A stretch of DNA of 64,000 nucleotides from UBA3006 sp036746695. GTDB lineage: Bacteria > Actinomycetota > Acidimicrobiia > Acidimicrobiales > Ilumatobacteraceae. The stretch covers positions 682,001 through 746,000 of the forward strand of contig DAIODP010000001.1 in assembly GCA_036746695.1 (NCBI GenBank), in the 5' to 3' direction. Below, one piece after another: positions 38,206 through 46,347 of this stretch (its first letter is position 1; every line of letters begins with the position of its first letter). The notes under the pieces are model-generated. The model had not been told where the DNA came from. It saw only the letters and a list, made by a program, of their open reading frames with translations, and ran no database searches. Both the position numbers and the translations under genes were made by a program.

Positions 38206-40350
38206 TTATTTTGCAAGCATCGCCGCAGGTAGCGGCTGATGATGCACGATCGTTAAGCGCTGCGTGGAGCGAGTGAGCGCAACGTATAAGGCTCGCAAGC
38301 CATGTGTTTGCGCCGCAACAATAACGGCGGGTTCAACAACCAGAACACCGTCTAGCTCCAGACCCTTGACAACGCTTACAGGCACCACTGTTAACCGGCT
38401 GTCGAGTGCTGTGGTGTTTGCTCGGCCGTGCTTCACGTTGGCAGCCGTCAAAGCGGCACAAACGTCGTCGGTCATCTCATCGGGGCAAACCACGGCCACA
38501 TTTCCCTCACCAACATTGGTCAGCAATAACTGTGCTTGCGAAACAACATCATCGAACAGTGCGGCGGCAGTTGCAGACTGCACAATGTCAGGCCCAAATT
38601 CGCCTTCGCGAACAGACTGCGGTGCTCGCAATGACGGGGCGGCTACTGCCATCACCCTGTCTGCGATTTCCATAATTTGTGCCGGAATGCGATAACCAAC
38701 CGAAAGTCCAATCACTTGCGGATCTTTCTTGCTCGGCAGATACTGCAAAAGATCAGACCAATCGTTTGGTGCAAACGCACCCGTGGCCTGGGCCAAGTCG
38801 CCAACAACGGTCATTGCACCGCCAAGAGAACGGCGCGTAGCCATTCGCAACTGCATCGGTGTGAGGTCTTGCACCTCGTCGATGATGATGTGCCCGTACA
38901 AGCGCACTTCGTCGGTCTCATCGATGCGTCCATTTCTGCGTGGGCGCGGACCAATCACGGCAAGCACTTCATCGAGCAGCGCGGCATCGCTGTCTGCCCA
39001 TTGCACATCTGCATATGTTTCGCTGCGCGCACGGAACAACGACGCGCACTCCTCATCGGTCAATAGTTCATTGCCAGCAGAACGAACCAACGCCTTCGAG
39101 CCAAACAAATCATGCAACAACTCGGCTGGCGTCAGCACGGGCCACATGCGATTGAGTGCAGCCCGAAATTCGGTGATATCACGCATCGAGTCGCGCAGTG
39201 CTTCGATGTTTGGGTCTTCGTCGCGGCCAGTTGCGGCAAGTGCCGTCACCATTTCTGTTTCCACCCATCGGTGTGCAGCATTATGTCGGCGATACCTTCG
39301 GCGAGCCTCGCGAATGATTCGCGCAGACTCCTTTTGGCGAAGCCGCAGAAAGCCAGCACCAAACGGAATGACCAAATCCTCTCGCAGCGGCCGTTCGCGG
39401 TCGCGCACGGCCTGCGATACAAAATCCACCATCCGCACATCACCCTTAACGCGCTTGGCCAATTCGGTTTCGGCTAAACCAAATCGATGCCCTTGCACAA
39501 GATCCGCGAGCACCACTTGTTCGACACCCGCCTCGCCCAACGAAGGCAGCACCTGCTCGATATAACGAAGGAAAACACGATTGGGCCCAATGACCAAGAC
39601 GCCCTGATCCTCGAGGGGGAATCGATACGTATATAGAAGGTATGCGGCACGATGCAGCGCAACCACCGTTTTTCCTGTGCCAGGGCCACCCTGAACGACC
39701 AGTACTCCACTTTGCGGGGCGCGAATGATTTGATCCTGCTCGGACTGAATGGTTGCCACGATGTCACCCAGTTGCCCGGTGCGACCGCGAGCAAGCGCGG
39801 TAAGCAACGTGCTGTAGCCGCGCAAACCAGTTGCGGCTTGTTGCACGCTCGTGAGTGGCTCGCCACCCAACCCCTCGTCATGTCCAACGCCTAAGTGGCC
39901 GGCTCCAAATAGTTCGTCTTCAATACCCAGCAGCTGTTGCCCCTGAACGGCAAAATGTCGGCGGCGCGCAAGGCCCATTGGCTCACGACCTGTTGCTCGA
40001 TAAAACGGCTCGGCAACTGGTGCGCGCCAGTCGACAACAACGGGCTCGCGCGAAACATCGGCAACGGCCAAACGGCCAATATGAAAACTTTCAATCTCGT
40101 CGGTGTCGTCTACAAGGCGATCGATTCGGCCAAAGACGAGTGCGGCATCGCCCAAATCCAGATGGGTGAGGCGCTGCAGCAATTGTTCATCGAACAAGTT
40201 GCGTTCGTAACGGGCCTGAAAGGTGCCGCCCGTGCTGGCCTCATTGAGATCGCGAATGCGCCAGGCGTCGGTTTTACTCTTTTCGAGGCACGCGTAGGCG
40301 TGGTCGATATGGGCCTGTTCGGCGGCGAGGTCGGGGTGGTTCTGGCTCAT
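38206..40350 (-). CDS. HelD/HelR-like UvrD-type ATPase
   Basis: The 714-residue product has superfamily 1 helicase motifs: Walker A QGGPGTGKTVVALHRAAYLL, motif II IIIDEVQDLTPMQLRM, motif III VVGDLAQATG and motif VI YVALTRSTQRL. An N-terminal coiled region (EQAHIDHAYACLEKSK) and a split helicase core match HelD, which removes RNA polymerase from stalled complexes; actinobacterial HelR also gives rifampicin tolerance. ATG 40350 was chosen because family members start here and TAGGAT lies upstream (40365-40370). ATG 40401, preceded by GGAG, would add 17 residues and is a real alternative. Confidence 0.85.
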   Translation of the reverse strand: MSQNHPDLAAEQAHIDHAYACLEKSKTDAWRIRDLNEASTGGTFQARYERNLFDEQLLQRLTHLDLGDAALVFGRIDRLVDDTDEIESFHIGRLAVADVSREPVVVDWRAPVAEPFYRATGREPMGLARRRHFAVQGQQLLGIEDELFGAGHLGVGHDEGLGGEPLTSVQQAATGLRGYSTLLTALARGRTGQLGDIVATIQSEQDQIIRAPQSGVLVVQGGPGTGKTVVALHRAAYLLYTYRFPLEDQGVLVIGPNRVFLRYIEQVLPSLGEAGVEQVVLADLVQGHRFGLAETELAKRVKGDVRMVDFVSQAVRDRERPLREDLVIPFGAGFLRLRQKESARIIREARRRYRRHNAAHRWVETEMVTALAATGRDEDPNIEALRDSMRDITEFRAALNRMWPVLTPAELLHDLFGSKALVRSAGNELLTDEECASLFRARSETYADVQWADSDAALLDEVLAVIGPRPRRNGRIDETDEVRLYGHIIIDEVQDLTPMQLRMATRRSLGGAMTVVGDLAQATGAFAPNDWSDLLQYLPSKKDPQVIGLSVGYRIPAQIMEIADRVMAVAAPSLRAPQSVREGEFGPDIVQSATAAALFDDVVSQAQLLLTNVGEGNVAVVCPDEMTDDVCAALTAANVKHGRANTTALDSRLTVVPVSVVKGLELDGVLVVEPAVIVAAQTHGLRALYVALTRSTQRLTIVHHQPLPAAMLAK

Positions 40351-40467
40351 TTTGGGGTCTAGCAATCCTACCGTCAGATTTTTTGTGCTCAATAGAGGCA
40401 TGTCTCTCCGTTACTGCCAAGATCCCCTTACAACAACTGGTGAATCTCGCTATCGGCGGAGGCAGAT

Positions 40468-41076
40468 ATGTCCAGCAAATATTTATGGTCGGTGTTGCTC
40501 GCGCTGTTGGTGTGCGCCTGTTCATCTGCGCCAAATCAACTGAGCGTTTTCCAACCACCACCTCTACCTACCACTTCCATAGTTGCGCCCGACACCGTGG
40601 TCAATGCGGTCGATGCCCAACCCGTGGCATCGGAGCCGGTCGACATAGCAACACTTCGTTCCGACTTTGTTCGCGTGCTCACGCTTCGCAAGCAATGCGG
40701 GCGCCAACCAGACAAGTGCGATATCAGCAGTTTCATAGTTCCCGGTAGCGCACTCCATCTAGGCACTACGAAATTGATGCAAGAACGGGTGGCCGGCAAT
40801 ATTCGCTCCCGCGCCGGGGCGGGAACTTACCGATTTCGAATAGAAAGTTTGCTAATCAACGACATTTCAAGCGCGCTCGTGCACACATGTTCCTATGACT
40901 CGGTGGTGTTGTTCGATTCTGGTCAGCTCAACAGCACTGCCGATGACATCGTGTTCAACAATCACACGGCATCCAACCGCACGGCGTGGTCTCTCGAGAT
41001 GCATGAAGGGCATTGGAAATGGGTAAGCGGCGAAGTTCTCGAATCATTTTTTGGAGGCGACATATGCGGTTTCTAA
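40468..41076 (+). CDS. Putative lipoprotein, unknown function, first of an exported pair
   Basis: The 202-residue product has a lipoprotein signal (LLALLVCAC, anchored Cys18), a Pro-rich linker and a compact domain with several Cys (KQCGRQPDKC, HTCSYD, GGDICGF) and a NTF2/SnoaL-like look (TYRFRIESLLINDISSALVH, VVLFDSG, WSLEMHEGHWKWVSGEVLES). GGAGG lies 5 nt before ATG 40468. Its last 13 nt overlap the next gene. The family is not recognised. Confidence 0.75.
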   Translation: MSSKYLWSVLLALLVCACSSAPNQLSVFQPPPLPTTSIVAPDTVVNAVDAQPVASEPVDIATLRSDFVRVLTLRKQCGRQPDKCDISSFIVPGSALHLGTTKLMQERVAGNIRSRAGAGTYRFRIESLLINDISSALVHTCSYDSVVLFDSGQLNSTADDIVFNNHTASNRTAWSLEMHEGHWKWVSGEVLESFFGGDICGF

Positions 41077-41915
41077 CAGGCACCAAGCGTTGCGAGTTTG
41101 TCATTGGCGTAAGCATCGCGGCGCTATTGATGCCAAACGTTGCTCTAGCAACCGACAAAGAAAGCATCAACTTGGACGCCGGGTCGCGCGGCGATCAAAT
41201 CATGGCGGGTGTGCAATTTGGTGCGCCACCCGGTGTGCGCGGTGGTGCCAACGATGATTGCGAGTGGTCGGTTTCAATCCCACGCGACGCAAAACTTGGA
41301 GAAGGTTCTGAAGTGACAAAAACTGTTGGCTCCGTCACTTACCAGCTGTACGACTACTCGTGCACGGTGCCCGTCGCATCGACAACATTTCACTGGATTC
41401 CAGAAGTGTCCACCACGCAGTTGGGCAAGCAAGCCGCGTCCGTTGTTTACGACAACGTTCCGGCTCCTTGGGGAAATTTTGCGCCGCCCGCGCGCCGCGG
41501 TGTTGTCAACCTAGACATGTGGTTGTGGGTGAACCCCTTGCTATGGATTCCCATCAGCGTTACTGCCGGTGTCCCTACCCCCGCGGGATTTATTTCCGTC
41601 ACCACTACCGCAACACCAAAGAAAATCATCTTCGACCCGGGCGACGGCAAACTGGGCACAGGGCCGGTTGAGTGCAACGGCCCAGGAATGGTGTGGCTGT
41701 CGCAATTTGGCGACTATCTGCCTTCAACATGTATGTACAAATACACACGGTCGTCGTCCATGCATCCAAGCGGACTGTTCCCTGCAACATTTTCGGTGCA
41801 GTGGCACATCACGTGGAAATCAAATATCGGTGCTCACGGCACCATCGGCGATCTCACATTAGATTCGTCGCACCAAATGCTGATTCGCGAAGTGCAGGCA
41901 TTGGTCAGCCGTTAG
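41064..41915 (+). CDS. Exported protein, unknown function, second of the pair
   Basis: The 283-residue product has a signal peptide with a likely cut after ALA at residue 29. The mature part is beta-rich with scattered Cys (DDCEWSV, DYSCTVPV, GPVECNGPG, STCMYKYTR) and a proline/aromatic region (MWLWVNPLLWIP). TGGAGG precedes ATG 41064. It ends 11 nt inside the convergent ybaK gene. Overlap with the lipoprotein gene suggests that the two act together on the cell surface. The family is not recognised. Confidence 0.75.
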   Translation: MRFLTGTKRCEFVIGVSIAALLMPNVALATDKESINLDAGSRGDQIMAGVQFGAPPGVRGGANDDCEWSVSIPRDAKLGEGSEVTKTVGSVTYQLYDYSCTVPVASTTFHWIPEVSTTQLGKQAASVVYDNVPAPWGNFAPPARRGVVNLDMWLWVNPLLWIPISVTAGVPTPAGFISVTTTATPKKIIFDPGDGKLGTGPVECNGPGMVWLSQFGDYLPSTCMYKYTRSSSMHPSGLFPATFSVQWHITWKSNIGAHGTIGDLTLDSSHQMLIREVQALVSR

Positions 41916-42411
41916 GCACGGCAATCGCCGCAACGCGCGCATCCAAAACGCGAACAAGATCACTTGGTGAAAGTTCAACATCAAGGCCACGTTTGCCGCC
42001 GCTCACAAACATGGTCGTCAACAGCTCCGCGGACTGATCAACAACAGTCATTAGTTTTTTTCTCTGCCCAAACGGGCTAATGCCGCCAACGACGTAGCCG
42101 GTGATCCGCTGCGCCACCTGTGCAGCCGCCATTTCGCAACGTTTTGCACCAATGGCCTCGGCAAGGGCTTTCAGTGAGACTTGCGTATTAACAGGAACGA
42201 TTGCCGCAACGTGTGCAACCCCAGATTGTGGTGGTTCGACACTTGCGAGCAATGTTTTGAATACTCGAGATTCCTCGACGCCAAGGGCTGCGGCGGCGGC
42301 CCTGCCATAACCAATGTCAGCACCGTCGACGGATGTCTGATCAAAGGTATGGGCAACAAACGAAATGCCATGTCGTTCAAGCGTGACGAGTGCCGGTGTG
42401 GCCGCTTTCAT
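41905..42411 (-). CDS. ybaK: YbaK/EbsC family Cys-tRNA(Pro) deacylase
   Basis: The 168-residue product has the YbaK fold: VFKTLLASVE with the catalytic Lys, AIVPVNTQVSLKALAEAIGA, RITGYVVGGISPFGQRKKLM (20 residues) and FVSGGKRGLDVELSPSDLVRV (in parts). It hydrolyses Cys mischarged on tRNA-Pro. ATG 42411 is preceded by TAATTT at 6 nt. It is divergent from the gene at 42529. Confidence 0.92.
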   Translation of the reverse strand: MKAATPALVTLERHGISFVAHTFDQTSVDGADIGYGRAAAAALGVEESRVFKTLLASVEPPQSGVAHVAAIVPVNTQVSLKALAEAIGAKRCEMAAAQVAQRITGYVVGGISPFGQRKKLMTVVDQSAELLTTMFVSGGKRGLDVELSPSDLVRVLDARVAAIAVPNG

Positions 42412-42417
42412 CAGGCA

Positions 42418-42423
42418 AAATTA
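42418..42423 (-). promoter_or_regulatory. -10 element of ybaK (leaderless)
   Basis: TAATTT on the minus strand is 6 nt before ATG 42411. It overlaps CAAAAT (42416-42421) on the plus strand, which could be the -10 of the leader RNA that begins near 42428. Confidence 0.52.
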
Positions 42424-42427
42424 CCCC

Positions 42428-42528
42428 GAAACCCCAACTCTGGGGGTTTCCAAGTAGCAAGCGGGGATTCACGCTGACACACTGAACGAGCACCTCCCTG
42501 GGGTGCGACACCGAAGCAAAGGAAACCC
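42428..42528 (+). ncRNA. Structured 5' leader with two mutually exclusive pairings
   Basis: GAAACCCC (42428-42435) and GGGGTTTC (42443-42450) form a perfect 8-bp hairpin with a 7-nt loop. GGGTTTCC (42444-42451) is also perfectly complementary to GGAAACCC (42521-42528), the bases between the Shine-Dalgarno (AAAGGA, 42518-42523) and ATG 42529. The two pairings cannot coexist: one leaves the ribosome site free, the other hides it. A second hairpin, GCACC (42490-42494) with GGTGC (42502-42506), lies between. I do not recognise a known riboswitch class. Confidence 0.5.
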
Positions 42529-43137
42529 ATGCCTGTTAGTAATTCTCGCGACACCATTTTGATTGAACGTCGTTACGCCGCCGTTTTTGGCACGATTACC
42601 GACGAATCAATCGTGGCACTCGCAGGAGGGGTTGAAGAAAAATTGCGTGATGCGCTGGCAAAAGTGCTTGCTCTGCCCGCCGGTGCATTTGCCGAAAGCG
42701 CAACACTCGCGCAAAAAGTTCGCGAATCAATGAAGAGCCGCAAGGCCTATCTCGACACAGGCGTGCTCTTTGGTGAAGCCGCCACCGACAAGGCAATTGA
42801 TTTGTTGGGCGATAAGTCCGACGACCCAAGCCTCGAGGATCTCCAAACCGTTATCCCTTCGCTGATCGAACTGTATGGTCTCGATGCAGTGCGCCTGATG
42901 GCCGTGCAATACTCAACTTCACTTGGCGGTTTCCGCAAGTTGGTTTCAACCGACCCGCGATTCGCCATTCCTGCCACGCAGGCAGCCACTTCTGCAACAT
43001 CGACCTCGCAAACATCGAGCGTCGATGCGGCCGCGCAAGAAGCTAAGCGCAAACAACGCGCAGAGCGCAAGCAAAAAGATAAAGAAGCCCGCTCCAAAGC
43101 CGATCTACAGCGCCGCGCAGCGCGGGGTCGCATCTAG
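42529..43137 (+). CDS. Hypothetical protein with basic C-terminal tail
   Basis: The 202-residue product is soluble, with a helical body (VEEKLRDALAKVLALPAG, TLAQKVRESMKSRKAYLD, LGDKSDDPSLEDLQTVIPSL) and a Ser/Thr linker before a strongly basic tail (EAKRKQRAERKQKDKEARSK), which suggests nucleic-acid or ribosome contact. AAAGGA precedes ATG 42529 at the normal distance and is part of the switchable leader. I do not recognise a family. The leader implies post-transcriptional control. Confidence 0.7.
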   Translation: MPVSNSRDTILIERRYAAVFGTITDESIVALAGGVEEKLRDALAKVLALPAGAFAESATLAQKVRESMKSRKAYLDTGVLFGEAATDKAIDLLGDKSDDPSLEDLQTVIPSLIELYGLDAVRLMAVQYSTSLGGFRKLVSTDPRFAIPATQAATSATSTSQTSSVDAAAQEAKRKQRAERKQKDKEARSKADLQRRAARGRI

Positions 43138-43155
43138 CTACTCGAGGTTTACAAC

Positions 43156-44007
43156 ATGACACTCCGTCTCGCAACAGTGCGCAATCGCGCGCACTTTGTT
43201 ATAGGTGACAATTCAGATCCACGCATCGTCGACGTTGCAAAAGTAAGCAACGACGTACTTCCTTCAGACCCGATGGAGTGCCTTGCACGATGGTCCGAAC
43301 TGCAGGCATTCGTGCAGACACTTGACACATCAAGTGCTGTTGCCGTAACGCTCGAAGAATTGGACTGCCCAGTTCCTCGTCCCCGCCAGATGTTTGCAAT
43401 TGGCCTGAACTACAAAAAGCATGCAGCAGAAATGGGGAGCCCGTTGCCTCCCCTGCCGCTGGTCTTCAGCAAATTCCAGAGCTCGCTGAATTCGCCCGCA
43501 GGCGATGTGAAGGTGGTTGGCGAAACGGTGGACTACGAGTCGGAACTGGTAATCATTGTTGGCAAGGGCGGCCGCGACATTGTCGAGGCAAACGCGTGGC
43601 AACACATTGCTGGGCTCTGTGTAGGCCAAGACGTTTCTGACCGCGGGCTGCAGTACATGGGAAGCCCTGCGCAGTTCAACATGGGCAAGAGCCGACGCGG
43701 TTTTTCGCCGATTGGGCCGTGGGTCACCGACATGACCAACAACCCCAATCGCGACAACTTGCATTTGGGATGCACCGTCAACGGCGAAAAGCGTCAAGAC
43801 ACGCACACCAACGACATGATCTTCAACATTGCACATATCGTTTCGTATCTCTCGACAGTTGTCGAACTCTTCCCCGGCGACGTGATCTACACCGGCTCAC
43901 CTTTTGGCGTGGGGCACGGCCACAAACCACCTCGCTACATGAAGCCGGGCGACGTCGTTGAAACGACCCTTGAGGGCGTTGGAACTATTCGCAATCGTTT
44001 CGTCTGA
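43156..44007 (+). CDS. Fumarylacetoacetate hydrolase family protein
   Basis: The 283-residue product has the FAH fold: MFAIGLNYKKHAAEMG (substrate loop His), PLVFSKFQSSLNSPAGD, the metal-site segment VDYESELVIIVGKGGRD, GLCVGQDVSDRGLQYMG and SPFGVGHGHKPPRYMKPGDVVET (in parts). The family cleaves or decarboxylates 2,4-dioxo acids from aromatic degradation. It precedes the amidohydrolase gene by 37 nt. The substrate is unknown. Confidence 0.9.
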   Translation: MTLRLATVRNRAHFVIGDNSDPRIVDVAKVSNDVLPSDPMECLARWSELQAFVQTLDTSSAVAVTLEELDCPVPRPRQMFAIGLNYKKHAAEMGSPLPPLPLVFSKFQSSLNSPAGDVKVVGETVDYESELVIIVGKGGRDIVEANAWQHIAGLCVGQDVSDRGLQYMGSPAQFNMGKSRRGFSPIGPWVTDMTNNPNRDNLHLGCTVNGEKRQDTHTNDMIFNIAHIVSYLSTVVELFPGDVIYTGSPFGVGHGHKPPRYMKPGDVVETTLEGVGTIRNRFV

Positions 44008-44030
44008 TTCGAGCGGCGCCTAGAGCCGAT

Positions 44031-44036
44031 TAGATT
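44031..44036 (+). promoter_or_regulatory. -10 element of the amidohydrolase gene (leaderless)
   Basis: TAGATT is followed by 8 nt and ATG 44045; there is no Shine-Dalgarno sequence. Confidence 0.45.
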
Positions 44037-44044
44037 CTCTGAAT

Positions 44045-45775
44045 ATGGCCGATCAACAAAAAACCGTCATCACCGGTGCAACCTTGGTGGACGGCACGGG
44101 CACGCCTTCGCGCCTTGCCGATGTTGCATTTGAAAACGGCGTCATTACCGAAGTGGGCGAACCCGGCACCATTTCCACTGCCCACGCACATCAACATGTG
44201 CGCGCAGACGGCCTGTTGCTCACACCTGGGTGGGTAGACGTGCACACGCACTACGACGCGCAAGCAACGTGGGACCCATGGCTTACTCCCAGCAGTTGGC
44301 ACGGCGTAACAACGGCCGTGATGGGCAACTGCGGTGTTGGCTTTGCCCCCGCAAACCCTGATCGCCACCAATGGCTGATCGATCTCATGGAAGGCGTCGA
44401 GGATATTCCTGGGTCTGCAATGGTCGAGGGAATTACGTGGGAATGGACGTCATTTCCCGAATACCTTGACGCGCTAGAGCGAAGCCCTCACGTCATCGAC
44501 TTCGGAACCCAGATTGCACACGGTGCATTGCGAGCGTTTGTTATGGGCGACCGCGGTGCGAACAACGAGGACGCAACCGCCGACGATATTGCTCAGATGA
44601 GCATGCTCACCGAACAGGCCCTGCGCGCGGGCGCACTTGGTTTTTCCACTTCGCGCACTTCGCTTCACCGAAGTAAGCACGGCGAGTTGGTGCCAGGCAC
44701 TTCTGCGCAGCCAGACGAACTGTTTGGCATTGCCGACGCAATGCGACGCGTCGGGCACGGCATCTTCCAATTTTCCCCAGAACATTCTCGCGTGCCAGTA
44801 GACGAATGGCCCTGGATGCAGGAGCTTGCTCGACGATCGGGTGCAACAGTCAGCGTCAATGTCAACCAACTGGATGACGGCAGCGAAGTGTGGCGAGATA
44901 CTCTCGCGTTACTCACCAAAGCGCACGAGTCTGGTGAAAAAATAGTTGCGCAAACCGCAGGCCGCTCAATCGGAATCTTGATGTGCCTGGAGGGCAGCGT
45001 GCATCCGTTGCTTGCCCACCCCGCGTATCACGAAGTTGCGCATCTTCCGTTTGCTCAACGCATTGCAGCGCTCAACGAGCCAACACGGCGCGCGCGGTTT
45101 ATCACCGAAGTGCCAGACGACAACTTTTATAAGGCGCTGGTAACAAACGCGCTCAAGCGTATGTACAGCGTCACCTCGGCCAACATCGACTACGAGCCGC
45201 ACCCCTCCACTTGCATCGGCGAACAGGCGAAGAAGCTTGGTGTTCCCCCAATGCAGTTGATCGTGGATCACCTGCTCTCCAACAACGGCAGGGGCATGAT
45301 CTACTCGCCGTTTTTCAACTACATGTATGGCGACCTATCGATGACGTACGAAATGATGCAGCACCCGCAAACACGAAACGGCCTCAGCGATGCAGGCGCT
45401 CATTGCGGCGCAATTTGCGACGGCGGTATGCCCACGTTCATGCTCACGCACTGGGTTCGCGACCGCACGCGCGGGCCCAAGCTTTCTCTCGAGCACATCG
45501 TGTATCGCCAAACGCAACACACTGCGCAATTGCATGGCCTCCTAGACCGCGGCGTTATTGCGCCAGGCAAAAAAGCCGACATCAACCTCATCAATTTCGA
45601 TCAGCTTGGTTTCGACATGCCCTACATGGCTTACGACCTGCCGGCGCAAGGCCGAAGGCTTGTTCAAACCGCGCGGGGATATGAAAAAACGTTTGTGAGC
45701 GGCGTGCAAACAGCGGAGAACGACGTATTCACTGGGCAACTTCCGGGCGCGCTCATTCGCGGCCCTCGCAAATAA
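44045..45775 (+). CDS. D-aminoacylase-like amidohydrolase family protein
   Basis: The 576-residue product has an amidohydrolase barrel: GWVDVHTHYDAQATWDP (metal HxH), TAVMGNCGVGFAP, a His-containing ISTSRTSLHRSKHGELVPG-like region, GLSDAGAHCGAICDGG (conserved Asp/His) and a C-terminal beta domain RGVIAPGKKADINLINFD. It fits the N-acyl-D-amino-acid deacylase group, whose members act on varied amides. Whether it acts on an N-acyl amino acid or a xenobiotic amide is unknown. It ends against the convergent DinB gene with no gap. Confidence 0.88.
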   Translation: MADQQKTVITGATLVDGTGTPSRLADVAFENGVITEVGEPGTISTAHAHQHVRADGLLLTPGWVDVHTHYDAQATWDPWLTPSSWHGVTTAVMGNCGVGFAPANPDRHQWLIDLMEGVEDIPGSAMVEGITWEWTSFPEYLDALERSPHVIDFGTQIAHGALRAFVMGDRGANNEDATADDIAQMSMLTEQALRAGALGFSTSRTSLHRSKHGELVPGTSAQPDELFGIADAMRRVGHGIFQFSPEHSRVPVDEWPWMQELARRSGATVSVNVNQLDDGSEVWRDTLALLTKAHESGEKIVAQTAGRSIGILMCLEGSVHPLLAHPAYHEVAHLPFAQRIAALNEPTRRARFITEVPDDNFYKALVTNALKRMYSVTSANIDYEPHPSTCIGEQAKKLGVPPMQLIVDHLLSNNGRGMIYSPFFNYMYGDLSMTYEMMQHPQTRNGLSDAGAHCGAICDGGMPTFMLTHWVRDRTRGPKLSLEHIVYRQTQHTAQLHGLLDRGVIAPGKKADINLINFDQLGFDMPYMAYDLPAQGRRLVQTARGYEKTFVSGVQTAENDVFTGQLPGALIRGPRK

Positions 45776-46345
45776 CTAGGAAGTCATACCGCCGAGGCCA
45801 ACTAGGCCGCGAGCAAGTTCGATCTCGCCCATGTGGCGCAAGCCGTGTTGGTAAATCCAGCACTCCACCGCATCGAGCACGGTGATGCCAACTTCACCGG
45901 CAACACGCGCGCTGTATGTGCTGGCAATCTGGGGGCCAAACGGCCGTGGAATGACTACGCGGGTGAGTTCGCTCGGGTCGAGTGTCGCAAGCCATTCGTG
46001 CACTCGCCCAAAAACTGTTTGCAAATACTCTTGGAATGCTTCGTAATCGCCAATCCGCTGGCCAATCATTTCTTCCACCGTTTTATGTTTGCCGTGATCG
46101 GCGATCGACGGTTGCACTCGCGCATTCCATTCGTCGTTCCAAACCGGTGTGGCACCGGTGATCAACATAAACGATGCATCAATCATGTTGGTGATGTGGA
46201 AGAGGCTAAACGCGATGGGAAGCACTCCTTCTCGCTCGAAATGATTGACGTGTTCAATCGTCATCGTGTCAAGTGCTTGGTCGTACAACGAATGCAACGC
46301 CTTCATTCTCCGTTGCAATGAATCCAAAATGAGCTCGTTCGACAT
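45776..46345 (-). CDS. DinB-like four-helix-bundle protein
   Basis: The 189-residue product has DinB superfamily features: SLFHITNMIDASFMLITG (first metal-type His), SARVAGEVGITVLDAVECW, and the C-terminal HGLRHMGEIELARG segment with two His that would complete a metal site. The superfamily includes thiol-dependent metal transferases and damage-inducible proteins. AAGGAG lies before ATG 46345 and it follows the sulfatase gene by 2 nt, so the two are co-transcribed. Function is unknown. Confidence 0.78.
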   Translation of the reverse strand: MSNELILDSLQRRMKALHSLYDQALDTMTIEHVNHFEREGVLPIAFSLFHITNMIDASFMLITGATPVWNDEWNARVQPSIADHGKHKTVEEMIGQRIGDYEAFQEYLQTVFGRVHEWLATLDPSELTRVVIPRPFGPQIASTYSARVAGEVGITVLDAVECWIYQHGLRHMGEIELARGLVGLGGMTS

Positions 46346-46347
46346 GA

